From Ornithinibacillus halophilus (lineage in GTDB: Bacteria; Bacillota; Bacilli; Bacillales; Amphibacillaceae): a DNA stretch of 64,000 nt. Where the stretch lies: the NCBI RefSeq assembly GCF_900129485.1, contig NZ_FQVW01000004.1:30652-94651 (forward strand). Reading direction: 5' to 3'. The stretch's first letter is position 1; every line of letters begins with the position of its first letter. The position numbers and the translations under genes are program-made. The notes below the pieces were generated by a model. That model worked only from the letters and a program-made list of their open reading frames with translations. It was not told where the DNA came from and ran no database searches. Below are positions 17,364 to 29,000 of this stretch, piece by piece.

Positions 17364-20300
17364 TTATTGAAGTAACTGTTGTAATTGATCATAAACTTCT
17401 TCATCAATCGCAACTGTACCACCAAATATAGTCATTTGAAGAGAACCGTTTTCGGTAATGAAATCAGATAATCCATCCGAAACTTGATCATCCACTAATA
17501 GAATTGAACTATTATGTTTTGCAGCAAGCACAGCACCTGTTAAAGCATCAGCAAATTCTTTCCCTGTTGCAACAAACACATGACGACTTTCTAAACCAAA
17601 GTAATCATTGATTGCTAGATTCGTAGCATATCGATCTTCTCCACGCACTCTATCTACTCCTGGCAATGCTGATGCAACCTCATCAGTAACTACATCATAA
17701 CCACCAACGATAAGTGTGTCAGTAGTTCCTAGATTTTCAATTGCAGTAGAAGTAGCAGCTGGTAATTCATTAGGACGAGTTAATAAGATTGGCATCCCCT
17801 CATTAGCAGCATGTGCTGCAACAGACATGGCATCAGGGAAATCTCTGCCACTTGCTACAACAACTTGTTCGGAACCATTTGGTGCTACTTTCTCAGCAAT
17901 AAGAGCTGCTGTTTCATAGCGCGTTTCACCTGCAAGTCGTTCGATATCTAATCCTGATGCTTCTAATTCTGCTGTTACATCATCACTAATTGCCCCAGTT
18001 CCACCAAGCACTACCACTTTGCTTGCACCTAATCGTTCAATTTCTGCTAGTGTATCAGCATATAATTCATCACTTCTAGTTAGTAAAATTGGTGCATTTA
18101 ATTTTTCTGCTAATGGAACACCAGCTAAAGCATCAGCAAACTCTAAACCACGAGATAACACAACGGTATCTGCTTGTGACCATCCGGCTTGACTAATCGC
18201 TATAGCCGTATCATATCGAATCTCACCTGATAGTCGTTGAACCGGTTCCTCTGGTACAACCGACACCTTTACTACATCCGATTTACCGGTTACTTTTCCA
18301 CCCTGTTTAGAGATAGCTTGTAATTCATTAAGCCCTTCCGATAATTCAACCTCAACTGAAAAACTACCATCATCTCTAATATTAGCCGTACCTACATCTT
18401 CTCCATTATTTTCTAAATGGATCGTTGTCGTTGGCGAGGCTGTACCTTCAACTGTCACCGTGCTATTTTCAGTAAAAAATTCATTGTTTTGTGGTGAAGT
18501 AATTACTGGTTCATCAACCTCATATTCAACGACAGCACGAATCATTTTATTTCCTGTTAAAAAGTTGGGTTCTAACGGATACCAATACCCTTTGTACATT
18601 TCCCAACTTCTATAGGTAAATTCGTCTTTATCATTTTGTAATCGAGGAGCTGTTTCCCTTCCCTCAGATTGGATATAAACCATATAGAAATCATCTTCTA
18701 CAATAATCCCATAATTACTAAGATCAACCGTGGTCCATTCACCATTTTTTACTGCAGTTGCATCATACGGACCAGCAATTATCTCACCTGGGGCATCATT
18801 TGATCCACTTGAATCCATCACTACAACTTGAAAATCATCTCCACCGCGTGGCGCAAATAAGAACTTCCCTTCTGTTACTAGAGCTTTCTCTTGCCCTTCA
18901 TCTAATGACATTCTAACTCCCCAGGCATTTCCAGCTTCTAAGAACCAACTACCTCCTTCACCATCCCCATCATCATATGCTAGTTCCCCACCAGGATAGC
19001 TATAGAAAGGTTCAAGCTCAACTGTATATTCATTATTTTCTTGTGTGAATGATACATCAACTTCTTTCGGTACATATCCACTAGCTGACACTCTTAATGT
19101 ATAATCACCTTCATAGGCCGTAATCTCATATAATCCGTTTTCATTTGTTTGTACAGGCGCTATGTTTGCATCTTCTACCAATAATAAATTAGCACCTTCT
19201 ATTGGTTCACCTGTTGTTTGGTCGATAATCGTTCCAGCAATCGTTGTTTCCGGAATTTTTTCTAACGTTACATTCACTTCTGATACTTCATCTGCTACTA
19301 GATTAATAGATTCTTCTACTGAATAGTAACCGTATGATTCTATTAATAAAGTATGTTCACCAGCTGCATAATTCATTGAGAATGAACCATCGTCAGGGTT
19401 TGTGTTAACGGAACGATTTTTACCTAGGAAGCTTACTTGTGCACTTAATGGGTTTGCAGTTCCATCAACTAACTCCGTGACTGTTCCCTCAATTGTTGCG
19501 ACACCTTCATCAATTGCTAATACAGCATTTTGGGCATCTACTTTCCCATATCCATAGCCATTATTCGGTGTTTCTGGATATTCCTCATCGGTTAAAGGGA
19601 CAGCAGTATTTAATAAAATAGTTTCTATTTCATCGACATCCAGATTACTATTGGCTTGCTTTACTAAAGCAATGACTCCACTCACAGCTGGTGCTGCCAT
19701 CGATGTACCACTGTTTTCATAGTATCCGTCACCAGGTACAGCAGAGCGAATTACTTGCCCAGGTGCCGTTACCTCTGGCTTGATTTCATCGTATGGCGAA
19801 GGTCCCCTTAGTGAAAAACTAGCAACATCATCACCAATATCTAATGCTCCAACAGCAAAGGATTCTGGGTAATTTGCTGGAGTCGCAACAGAACCAGGGC
19901 CTCCTCGATTGTCATTGTCTACATTTCCAGCTGCAAAGACTGGGAATATATTGGCATTTCTCCACTGTGTTACAACTTCTCGATACCATTCATCAAGTCC
20001 AGGACCACCACCCCAAGAGTTATTGACAATATCTGGAGCAAGATCAACCCTTACATTTCCTTCCGAATCGGTCGGTGCCATAATCCATTCTGCAGCAGCT
20101 AATAGGCTTTCATCCGTGGCTGTTCCATCTGCCCCAAATGCTTTTATACCTATCCATTTTGCACCAGGAGCTACTCCAATCCGATTCGTACCATCTGGTT
20201 CACTTCCGACCATTGTTCCAGTTACGTGTGTCCCGTGCCCTTGGTCATCATATGGTTCAGTCAACCCAGCTGTTGCGTCGAACCAGTTAAAATCATGATT

Positions 20301-21035
20301 TACTGTACCTGTATCTGCATCATATCCACGATATTTCTCCTTAAGAGCTGGGTGGTCCCATTGAACACCAGTATCAATACTTGCTACAACAGTGCCTGCC
20401 CCATCTAACCCCATCTCCCAAACTTCTGGAACATTTAGCTTTTCCACATTCCATTCGACATTTTCTTGGTCAGAGCTAGGGGCTGTTTCTGAATCGGAAA
20501 CTGGTAGCGTTAATTGCCTTTTTTCGTTTGGTAATACTTTCTCAACTTCAGGCAATATTGCCATTTTCTCTGCAATCTCTTTTGTTGCAGTAACGGCTAG
20601 AGCATTGACAATGAAATAAGAATGAACTGAATCTACTTTTCCTTTAATCATTTCATTCTCTAATAATTTCATTGCTTTCTTCTGTTCTACCATCGCTGTT
20701 TCCTTTAAAGCACTCACAACAGACGAACGCTGAACAAACTCAGTCTTTTGTTCCGATAAATTATTAATAGAAGCATTCCTTTTCGCCTCTTTAACCACTT
20801 TATCGGTGTCTGCCTTTTCTTTAAACTTAACTAAAAATGTAACCTTTTCGTCTTCATCAAATTGGCTTATCAAGCGATTACTGAGCTTACTAACTGCATT
20901 TTCGCTAGATTCATGTAAAACACGTTTGTTACTAGTAGTACCTTCTGCAAAAGCAGGAGTAATGAGTGTGAAGAACATTAAGAAAGCTGTTAGTACACTA
21001 AAAACTTTTAATGAATACGTATTATTTCTTCGCAA
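17364..21035 (-). CDS. Secreted bacillopeptidase F-like S8 serine protease with triple CWB2
   Basis: 1223 residues from a TTG start seven bases after AAGGAGG. The signal peptide ends near PAFA (residue 30). An I9-like propeptide spans ~60-175. The S8 domain has Asp221 (ASIDTGVQWDHPA), His267 (GHGTHVTGT), Asn371 (AAGN) and Ser445 (SGTSMAAPAVSG). Two carboxypeptidase-regulatory-like beta domains follow (~510-680), then a ~155-residue beta domain beginning GGELAYDDGDGEGG that recurs in three sister genes and resembles the C-terminal part of B. subtilis Bpr, then an Ig-like domain (~840-925). Three CWB2 repeats start at ~930 (QRLSGEIRYDTAIAIS). It is the smallest of the five proteases. The gap to the upstream sister gene is only 81 bases and contains a hairpin. 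Confidence 0.93.
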   Translation of the reverse strand: MRRNNTYSLKVFSVLTAFLMFFTLITPAFAEGTTSNKRVLHESSENAVSKLSNRLISQFDEDEKVTFLVKFKEKADTDKVVKEAKRNASINNLSEQKTEFVQRSSVVSALKETAMVEQKKAMKLLENEMIKGKVDSVHSYFIVNALAVTATKEIAEKMAILPEVEKVLPNEKRQLTLPVSDSETAPSSDQENVEWNVEKLNVPEVWEMGLDGAGTVVASIDTGVQWDHPALKEKYRGYDADTGTVNHDFNWFDATAGLTEPYDDQGHGTHVTGTMVGSEPDGTNRIGVAPGAKWIGIKAFGADGTATDESLLAAAEWIMAPTDSEGNVRVDLAPDIVNNSWGGGPGLDEWYREVVTQWRNANIFPVFAAGNVDNDNRGGPGSVATPANYPESFAVGALDIGDDVASFSLRGPSPYDEIKPEVTAPGQVIRSAVPGDGYYENSGTSMAAPAVSGVIALVKQANSNLDVDEIETILLNTAVPLTDEEYPETPNNGYGYGKVDAQNAVLAIDEGVATIEGTVTELVDGTANPLSAQVSFLGKNRSVNTNPDDGSFSMNYAAGEHTLLIESYGYYSVEESINLVADEVSEVNVTLEKIPETTIAGTIIDQTTGEPIEGANLLLVEDANIAPVQTNENGLYEITAYEGDYTLRVSASGYVPKEVDVSFTQENNEYTVELEPFYSYPGGELAYDDGDGEGGSWFLEAGNAWGVRMSLDEGQEKALVTEGKFLFAPRGGDDFQVVVMDSSGSNDAPGEIIAGPYDATAVKNGEWTTVDLSNYGIIVEDDFYMVYIQSEGRETAPRLQNDKDEFTYRSWEMYKGYWYPLEPNFLTGNKMIRAVVEYEVDEPVITSPQNNEFFTENSTVTVEGTASPTTTIHLENNGEDVGTANIRDDGSFSVEVELSEGLNELQAISKQGGKVTGKSDVVKVSVVPEEPVQRLSGEIRYDTAIAISQAGWSQADTVVLSRGLEFADALAGVPLAEKLNAPILLTRSDELYADTLAEIERLGASKVVVLGGTGAISDDVTAELEASGLDIERLAGETRYETAALIAEKVAPNGSEQVVVASGRDFPDAMSVAAHAANEGMPILLTRPNELPAATSTAIENLGTTDTLIVGGYDVVTDEVASALPGVDRVRGEDRYATNLAINDYFGLESRHVFVATGKEFADALTGAVLAAKHNSSILLVDDQVSDGLSDFITENGSLQMTIFGGTVAIDEEVYDQLQQLLQ

Positions 21036-21069
21036 ATGATTTCCTCCTTGATTGATAGCTTTTATAATA

Positions 21070-21105
21070 CACAGAACTCACTTTCTAATAAAAGTGAGTT
21101 CTGTG
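21070..21105 (-). terminator. Hairpin between two tandem protease genes
   Basis: A perfect 15-bp stem, CACAGAACTCACTTT with AAAGTGAGTTCTGTG, around six bases. On the minus strand only TATTATAAAA follows, so it may be a weak terminator or an attenuating hairpin between the gene ending at 21117 and the one starting at 21035. Confidence 0.7.
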
Positions 21106-21116
21106 ATGTCAAAGAT

Positions 21117-24100
21117 TTATGGTAATAATTGTTCTAAAGAATCAGCAACAGTTGAACTCACTGCTCCTGTTCCACCAAAGATTGTTAATCTTAAAGTATG
21201 ATTTTCGGTGATAAAGTCTGCAACACCCTCTGGTAAATCGGTACTTACTAGCACAATTGTACTGTCATTTTTCGCTGCAAGTACTGCACCAGCCAAGGCA
21301 TCGGCATAATGTTTCCCTGTAGCCACATAGAGGTGATTATTGTCTACCCCAAAATGTTCATTTACTACTAGGTTCGTTTCATACCGATTGGTTCCTCGTA
21401 GTCTTTCCACATCAGGCAATTCAGCCACAACTTCGTCTGTCACTACTTCATAACCTCCGACTACATACGTTTCACTTACACCAAGAGTGTCAACTGCATC
21501 AGCCGTAGCATCTGGTAAACTATCAGGACGTGTTAGTAAAATTGGCATCCCTGCAACTGCTGCGTGACTTGCAACAGATAAAGCATCCGGAAAATCACGG
21601 CCATTCGTTACTACTACTTTATCACTTCCTTCTGGAGCTACTTCATCAGCAATACGTGCTGCTGTTTCAAAGCGAGTTTCCCCAGCAATACGACGCACGT
21701 TTAATCCTTCACCTTCAAGTTCCATTTCAACATGTTCATTAATTGCACCTGTCCCTCCAAGGATGACTACTTTCGTTGCCCCTAGGCGTTCAATTTCTTC
21801 TAGCGTTGCAGGATATAGTTCATCACTTCGGGTTAATAGAATTGGTGCATTTAATGAATGAGCAAGTGGTACACCTGCTAATGCATCCGCAAATTCCGTT
21901 CCACGCGCTAATACAACTGTATCTGAAGAATCCCAGCCTTCTTTACTAATTTCAACGGCTGTTTCATATCTTAACTCTCCAGAAAGCCTTTCTAGCTTTT
22001 CACCAACAAATGTAACAAGAACCGAATCAGATTCTTTCACAGGCTTGCCATTGTATAGTGAAACAGCTTTCAAGTTGTTTTCACCCTCTGTTAAATCAAC
22101 AGAAACAGAGAACTTCCCTTCTTTATTTACATTTGCTGTACCTGCTACTTCCCCATTATTCAATACTTGTATTGTTGTAAAGGATGAAGCAGTACCTTGT
22201 AAACTAAGTGTTTGTTTACTTGTTTCTAAACCTGATTCTGGTGATGTAATTACTGGTGTATCAATATCAGGAATTGCTTCTTGTTCCCCATAATCCACAA
22301 CAGCACGGATCATGTAATTTCCATAGCTTTGGTCAGATTGATACCATTCTCCACCAAAGTAATCCCAGCTTCTGCCTGTCCAATTCTCGCTGTCACCATC
22401 TGCTACAAAACTAGGAACATATGGGTAGTCATCAGTTTGTTGATAAAGAATGTAGAAATCGCCTTCTACCACAATACCATGCTCAGATAAATCAACCTCT
22501 GTCCATTGATACAAATCACGTACAGCAGTTGCATCAATAGGTCCAGCTATTTTATTACCTGGCTTTCCATCTTCTCCAGTTGCATCATAAACAGAAATAC
22601 GAATATCTTCTCCTCCTGGTACAGGAACATGACCTGCCCAGAATTGTAATTTTGCACCTGTAAGCATTGCTGCGTCTTGTCCTTCTTCTAATGACATTCT
22701 AACAGCAAAACCACTATCTTCTTTACCCCAGACAATGTTTTTATCCCAGTCACCATTATCATAATAAATCTCAGAAGCCTCCGTACTATTAAAAGCACCT
22801 AGATGAATATTAAGATTAATAGGTTCTCCCTCTACTACGGTAATTTCTTCCGTTAATGCATAATACCCGTCCGCATAAACCTTCAATGTATAGGTTCCAG
22901 CTAATGCCTCAAGGCTATAGTTACCTTTTACATCAGATTTCACCGGTGTTACATTGTCATCTTCTAACAAGAAAACTTGCGCATTTTCTATAGCAGCACC
23001 ATCTGAATTTTCAATTTGACCAGAAATGGTTTGTTTCGGTAGCGACGTTAACTCAATTTCAGGTTGAACTACTCCGTTTTCTGTAAGAGTAACTGTTTCT
23101 GTATGGGATTCATATCCATACGCCACTACTTCTAACGTATATTCACCTGGTTCATGATTAATTACAAATTCACCATTTTGTGGGTTAGTTTTTGTTTCCC
23201 ATCCTGTTTCGACAACTTTAACTGTTGCTTCTACTGGAAGTGACTCATTGTACATTGGTACTACTTCAGCCACTTCTACTTCTGTTGCTGAAGGATACGA
23301 TTTATTATCCTTTTCAGCAAATGGTTGTGTTAATTCACCAGTAGGTGCTTCATCAGTTGATGCCGTACTGTTATTGACTAATTGTACGTCATCAATATAC
23401 CAGCCTGGGAATTCGTTATCTAAGCTCGTTAAGTTAAAGGCAACAAGAATCTTTTGGCCAGCATAATCCGATAGACTAATACCTACTTCATGCCAATTTT
23501 CGTTGTCCTCTGTATTACTAAATACTTGTTCCCATGTTTGTCCATTATCCGTTGATACATAGACAATCCCTTTATCCCATCCAAACCAACTCAAGCTATA
23601 CCACTGGTTAAAGCGTAATTGAGTTCCTTCTTCTGGAATAACAGGTGGCATCACCAATGTCATGTTGGAATTCATGCTATATTGACCGCGAAGGTTTGTT
23701 CCCATTACTTTGTCACCTGATGCAGCTCCCTCAGGGCCATATTCTGGAACACCCCATTCCCAAGAATTAAAGGTTCCAAATGAAAACCAGCCATCTGGAT
23801 ACGATTCAAAGTCTTCTACATATCCATCTGTAACAGCTTCTTTAATTTCCACTTCATAATGGTCACTAACGAAAGATTCACCACTGAATTCTTCAATTTC
23901 CCACCAATATTCTAGCAACTCACCAAAGATATGCTCTGGTGGTAAGTAGACTTCATACGTTCCATCTAAGTGATCACCTTCTGTGCGGTACGTATCATAG
24001 GTTACGTGTTCCCCGTCATCATATTCGATATGTAATGTTACTTTATTTACACTTAGATTATCCATTGCTCTTATCGTGAAATGAGCTTCTTCTCCAATGA

Positions 24101-25736
24101 ATACTACTTCACGTGGTTCATGTTCAAATGTCGGTGGTATTTCATCTCCACCAGGAGCAACGACTTGGCCACTGATTGTTGCAATGCCTTGTTCTACCGC
24201 ATTAACAGCAGCATTTGCATCTAATAATCCATAACCAAATGCATTGTTAGGTGTTTCAGTATACTCTTCATTTGTTTTTGGTACTGCAGTTAATTTTAAT
24301 ATATTATCAATTTCATCTACAGTTAATAACGGGTCTGCCTCTAGCATCAATAATGCTGTTGCAGCAACTGCAGGCGCTGCCATAGAAGTACCGTTATAGC
24401 TGTCGTAATCGAACGTATCCCAAGTTTCACCAGGAATGGATGAACGAACGTTTACCCCTGGCGCTGCAATATCAGGCTTCATCTCCCCTGATTCTGTTGG
24501 TCCTTTTAATGAAAAACTAGCAAGGTCATCGTTTTCATCTGTTGCCCCAACACCTATGGATTCTGGATAGTTACCTGGTGCGGATGCAGTTCCTGGACCT
24601 GCTCCTGGGTTAAATAATCCTGCATTCCCAATAGAGAATACCGGAACAATCTCTGCAGCACGCCATGCTTGTACCATTGGACGGAACCAATCATTGTTAA
24701 TTGGATTTCCTCCCCATGAGTTATTGATAACATCTGGTGCCATCTCTGGATGTGGCACACCATTCTCATCAAGTGGTGCTAACATCCACTGAGCTGCCTC
24801 GATGATATCAGAATCATAAGCAGTATCATGTGCAAACGCTCTAGCAGCAATCCATTTTGCACCTGGTGCTACACCAATCTTATTTGTTCCATCCGCTTCC
24901 TGCCCAACCATCGTTCCCATTGTATGGGTTCCGTGGCCATCAGAATCAACTGGTGAACCAATATTACTTGCAGCATCATACCAGTTAAATTCATGGGACA
25001 AATTATCAGGGTCACCTGGATTGTATCCTCGGTATTTTTCTAGTAATGCTGGATGGTTTACATCTACTCCACTATCGATATTCCCAACTACTGTACCTTC
25101 TCCTGTTATTCCTCTATCCCAAACCTCTGGTGCACCAATTCTATCAACATGCCATTCGATGTCATCATCAGAATTAGTGTCTGCTACTAGAATGGATTCA
25201 TCATCCACATCGATTGGGGTAAGTTGTTGCTTTCCATCCATTACAATGGATTTTACTTCTGGTAATTTAGCAATCTCTTCTACAGATGCTTTATTACCTT
25301 TAACAGCAAATCCATTCACAATAAAATAATTTTGAAATTCTTTAACTTTACCAGACTTTTTCTCCTTAGTTAAAAAATTGGATATATTTTTTTGTGATTT
25401 CTTGGCATTTTCTTGTAAGGTAGATACTATTGCTTGACGTTTAGAAAGTTTTGCTTCATCCTTGGATAGATTTAATTGATTAGCTTCTTTCTCAGCTTGC
25501 AAAGCAACTTTTTCAGAATCTACTTGATCATGTAACAATACTAGATACTGTACATATTTCTCTTCATTAAATTGTTCCAAAAGCTCTGCTTGTATTTTAT
25601 TCTGGCTTGTCCCTTGTACATTAGGATCGATTGATTTTGGTTGTGCTAATGTACCAAAAGGGGCAAACAGTCCAATAATCATCACTATGATGAGCATAAG
25701 TGACAAATTCCGGTTAAACTTATAGTTTCTCCTCAT
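21117..25736 (-). CDS. Secreted bacillopeptidase F-like S8 protease with MAM-like domain and triple CWB2
   Basis: 1539 residues, ATG start behind TAGGAG. The signal region is ~1-32 (ending GTLAQ). The propeptide runs to ~175. S8 catalytic residues: Asp221 (GNIDSGVDVNHPA), His268 (DGHGTHTMGT), Ser451 (NGTSMAAPAVAA). Then an Ig-like domain (~530-630), a MAM-like or choice-of-anchor lectin-fold domain (~635-790, from YVEDFESYPDGW to WYIDDVQLV), carboxypeptidase-regulatory-like domains (~800-980), the Bpr-type beta domain (~990-1150, EIYYDNGDWDKN), an Ig-like domain and three CWB2 repeats from ~1247 (ERLSGELRYETAVEIS). The CWB2 block is closely similar to that of the giant upstream protease, indicating recent duplication or exchange. 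Terminators bound it on both sides, so it is probably a single-gene unit. Confidence 0.93.
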   Translation of the reverse strand: MRRNYKFNRNLSLMLIIVMIIGLFAPFGTLAQPKSIDPNVQGTSQNKIQAELLEQFNEEKYVQYLVLLHDQVDSEKVALQAEKEANQLNLSKDEAKLSKRQAIVSTLQENAKKSQKNISNFLTKEKKSGKVKEFQNYFIVNGFAVKGNKASVEEIAKLPEVKSIVMDGKQQLTPIDVDDESILVADTNSDDDIEWHVDRIGAPEVWDRGITGEGTVVGNIDSGVDVNHPALLEKYRGYNPGDPDNLSHEFNWYDAASNIGSPVDSDGHGTHTMGTMVGQEADGTNKIGVAPGAKWIAARAFAHDTAYDSDIIEAAQWMLAPLDENGVPHPEMAPDVINNSWGGNPINNDWFRPMVQAWRAAEIVPVFSIGNAGLFNPGAGPGTASAPGNYPESIGVGATDENDDLASFSLKGPTESGEMKPDIAAPGVNVRSSIPGETWDTFDYDSYNGTSMAAPAVAATALLMLEADPLLTVDEIDNILKLTAVPKTNEEYTETPNNAFGYGLLDANAAVNAVEQGIATISGQVVAPGGDEIPPTFEHEPREVVFIGEEAHFTIRAMDNLSVNKVTLHIEYDDGEHVTYDTYRTEGDHLDGTYEVYLPPEHIFGELLEYWWEIEEFSGESFVSDHYEVEIKEAVTDGYVEDFESYPDGWFSFGTFNSWEWGVPEYGPEGAASGDKVMGTNLRGQYSMNSNMTLVMPPVIPEEGTQLRFNQWYSLSWFGWDKGIVYVSTDNGQTWEQVFSNTEDNENWHEVGISLSDYAGQKILVAFNLTSLDNEFPGWYIDDVQLVNNSTASTDEAPTGELTQPFAEKDNKSYPSATEVEVAEVVPMYNESLPVEATVKVVETGWETKTNPQNGEFVINHEPGEYTLEVVAYGYESHTETVTLTENGVVQPEIELTSLPKQTISGQIENSDGAAIENAQVFLLEDDNVTPVKSDVKGNYSLEALAGTYTLKVYADGYYALTEEITVVEGEPINLNIHLGAFNSTEASEIYYDNGDWDKNIVWGKEDSGFAVRMSLEEGQDAAMLTGAKLQFWAGHVPVPGGEDIRISVYDATGEDGKPGNKIAGPIDATAVRDLYQWTEVDLSEHGIVVEGDFYILYQQTDDYPYVPSFVADGDSENWTGRSWDYFGGEWYQSDQSYGNYMIRAVVDYGEQEAIPDIDTPVITSPESGLETSKQTLSLQGTASSFTTIQVLNNGEVAGTANVNKEGKFSVSVDLTEGENNLKAVSLYNGKPVKESDSVLVTFVGEKLERLSGELRYETAVEISKEGWDSSDTVVLARGTEFADALAGVPLAHSLNAPILLTRSDELYPATLEEIERLGATKVVILGGTGAINEHVEMELEGEGLNVRRIAGETRFETAARIADEVAPEGSDKVVVTNGRDFPDALSVASHAAVAGMPILLTRPDSLPDATADAVDTLGVSETYVVGGYEVVTDEVVAELPDVERLRGTNRYETNLVVNEHFGVDNNHLYVATGKHYADALAGAVLAAKNDSTIVLVSTDLPEGVADFITENHTLRLTIFGGTGAVSSTVADSLEQLLP

Positions 25737-25782
25737 CTTAACACTCCTATTTTAATAGTTGGTTTGTTTTAGAATTAAAATA

Positions 25783-25799
25783 TTCACCTCTTTCTTTTT
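25783..25799 (-). promoter_or_regulatory. Shine-Dalgarno-like tract in the 5' leader
   Basis: AAAAAGAAAGAGGTGAA on the minus strand, about 47-63 bases upstream of the ATG at 25736. A possible -10 box TATAAT lies further upstream at 25840-25845 with a poor -35. No start codon follows the tract closely. Confidence 0.3.
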
Positions 25800-25942
25800 A
25801 GACTAGCTATTGGTTGTCGATTCTTGGGTTACAGTTATTATTATAGTTTAAATTTTCATAGAAATGTGCATGTTAACTATCATTTTATTTTAATTTTCAA
25901 AAATTAAAGATAAGGTCCTAGTAGCTAATGCCTATGCTTTAC

Positions 25943-25988
25943 AAAAAGAAAAACCGAACTAATTCATCTCATTCAAGAATTAGTTCGG
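25943..25988 (-). terminator. Terminator of the giant protease gene
   Basis: CCGAACTAATTC (25954-25965) and GAATTAGTTCGG (25977-25988) form a perfect 12-bp stem; the minus strand continues TTTTTCTTTTT. It lies about 40 bases after the stop codon at 26029. Confidence 0.93.
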
Positions 25989-26028
25989 CTCTCTATTAAA
26001 CTAACAATCTGTTAATCTTTTCTTAACA

Positions 26029-29000
26029 TTATGGTAATAACATCTCTAGACCATCTACTACTTCGGAACTGATCGCACCTTCTCCACCGAAAACAGTTAA
26101 TCGGTAGGTGTCGTTATTTTCAATGAATGCAGCTACGTCTTCAGGAATATTTGTACTTACTAAAACAATTGTACTATCATTCTTTGCAGCTAATACAGCA
26201 CCTGTTAAAGCATCTGCATATTGTTTTCCGGTTGCAACATATAAATGGTTGTTATCGACTCCAAAATAATCATTTACTACTATGTTAGTTTCATAACGAT
26301 TCGTTCCACGGAGTCTTTCTACTGCTGGTAGTTGTGCCGCTACTTCCTCTGTTACTACTTCATAGCCACCAACAATAATTGTTTCCGTTACACCAAGCGT
26401 TTCTACAACACTTGCTGTTTCCTCAGGTAAACTATCAGGTCTAGTTAACAGAATTGGCATACCAGCCTTCGCTGCATGTGTTGCTGCAGATAGTGCATCA
26501 GGGAAGTCTCTGCCATTTGCAACAATTGCTTGCTCAATTCCATCTGGCGCTACTTCTTCTGCTATTAACGCTGCTGTTGCATAGCGATTTTCTCCAGCGA
26601 TGCGACGAATATTCAATCCTTCTGCTTCAAGCTCTGCTTCTACATCTTCATTAATCGCACCTGTTCCTCCAAGAATCACTACTTTACTAGCACCTAAGCG
26701 ATGAATTTCGTCTAAGGTTGCAGAATATAACTCATCACTTCGAGTTAATAGAATTGGAGCATCTAGCTTGAATGCGAGTGGTACTCCAGCTAGAGCATCA
26801 GCAAATTCCGTTCCACGAGCAAGAACAACCGTTTCTGCGGTATCAAAGCCTTCTCTACTAATTTCTACAGCTGTTTCGTAGCGCAATTCGCCAGATAAAC
26901 GTTCGATTTGCTCAGAAGAAACAAATAATTTACCTGGTGTTTCTACTTTAGTCGTATTGCCAGCAATATCAGTTAAAGAAACTTCAATAATCGCACCATT
27001 TATCTCGAGATTTGTAGGTACTACCCATGTAGCAGCATATACACCTGGCTCAATTTCTTCCATCACATTATCACTACTTGATTGTGGTGTGTTTTGACCA
27101 GGTAATTTTATACTGTAGGTAGCATCACCATTTTCAGCATCGCTAACTAAACGGATTTCAACTTCCTCACCTGGAACCAAGTACATATCTTCCTGTGGGC
27201 TAACCTCTGTAATCTCAGGTCCACCAAGACTTAGAGTTACAGTTCTTTCAATTGTAGTGACATTTCCTACTAGATCCATTGCTGTAATTGTTACAATGTT
27301 TGTACCTTCTTCTAAAATAACTCTTGTATCAAAGGAACCATCTTCTAATACAGATACAAGCTCATCATTAACGAATACCTCATGTAAATTATCATCAGCA
27401 ACAGTACCAGTTACATCAACAACTTCCTTATTAGTTATTAAATGGTCACTTGGAGAAGTCAATTCTAATTCAGGCGCATGTTTATCCACAATTACATGAA
27501 CTGTATTTTCTTGTGTTACTGTTCCAGCGAAATTACTTGATGCTAAAACTAAATCATATTCGCCATGATCAAGATTCGTAATTTCAGCTGTAAATGTACC
27601 ATCATGATTCGGTACTATTTCAGCTAGCACTTCATCCCCATGACTGATAGTTACCGTGCTACGATATTCACCAGTACCGGATAATACAATATCACCACTT
27701 GTCAGAATATCTTCTTCATTTTCCCATTCAGGAACTTGTGGTAAATCTTGCTTAGCATCTCTCGCCCAACCTACTGCATTTAAGAACAATTGCTTTCCTT
27801 GTTCTGTCCATCCTTGGTTTGGACCAATCATATTGTTGACAGCAAAGGAAGATAATAGTAAGTGCATATGGTTTTCACCACGGAAATCATATGCTATGGT
27901 ATCTCCTTTATTTTCTCCATCGACAACAAGGCTCGCCAATGTTATACCTTCATAATTTTCAAAAGCAGCATATGGACTTGTTTCACTGTGAATCTTAATA
28001 CTTTCTTCAGTTAGACCGTTAAAAATCTCATGTTCACTTTGAGTTTCAATGTAAACCGCACCTTCATTATAGCCTTGCTCCGTTCGGTTCGGTTGTCCAA
28101 ACACCTCTTCTAATAAAGGTATGGAACCATCGACACCCCAAGTATCAACAAATATTAAGCTCGTTTCATATTCATCAGCTTCATTAATCAATTGATTTAA
28201 CTGTTCCTCTGATGCATCTTTGGAGTTTACAATAATTAATGAATAGTTGTAAACATCGTCTACAATATTCCAATCACGATTCTGCGCTGCATAATCATGA
28301 TCTGCTAAGAAGGAGACGAGGTTATCCTTAATATCACCTAATACAGCAATATTAAATTCACTCAATGTGTAATCACGCTCTACTGATTGCCCTACTTCAA
28401 GAGTAACTGTATCCGTAATAGTTTGATAACCATTTGCTTCTACTGTCAATTCATAGTCACCATCTAATAGTTCATCAAATTGATAGTATCCTTCTGCATT
28501 AGTTACCTTAACTTCTTCAAAGTCACCACCAATTTCATTTAAAGTGACCGTAACTTCCTCAAGACCTTCACCATCGACATCGGTAACAGTTCCAGATAGT
28601 GAAGCTCTATCCGTTCTCTGTAATTCGAAGTCTAGCTCTACAACATGTCCTAACTCTTCAATTTCAATTGACTCAGACTGTGGTACATATCCTTTAGCTT
28701 GAACGGTTACTTCATGTTCACCAATACCTACCCCTAAACGATACTCACCATTACTATTAGTTTGTGTAGATAAGTTTTCTTCAGGAATAGAAATGGTTGC
28801 TCCTGAAATTGGATTGTTATCCTCATCAACTACCGTTCCAGATACCTCACCAAGACTTGCAGATAATGCCCAATCGATTGCATTGATGTAAATTCGTTTC
28901 GTGTCTTCATTCCATCGGTCTTCCGGATGACCATAAGAACCAATATGCAAGCTTCCTAATAATACATGGACACTGCTGGAAGTTCTAAAGTCGTATGCCA

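Noticed and set aside
21084..21112. Promoter (TTGACA with ATTAGA) inside the hairpin between two protease genes
   Set aside because: The -35 word is perfect but the -10 matches the consensus at only two of six positions.
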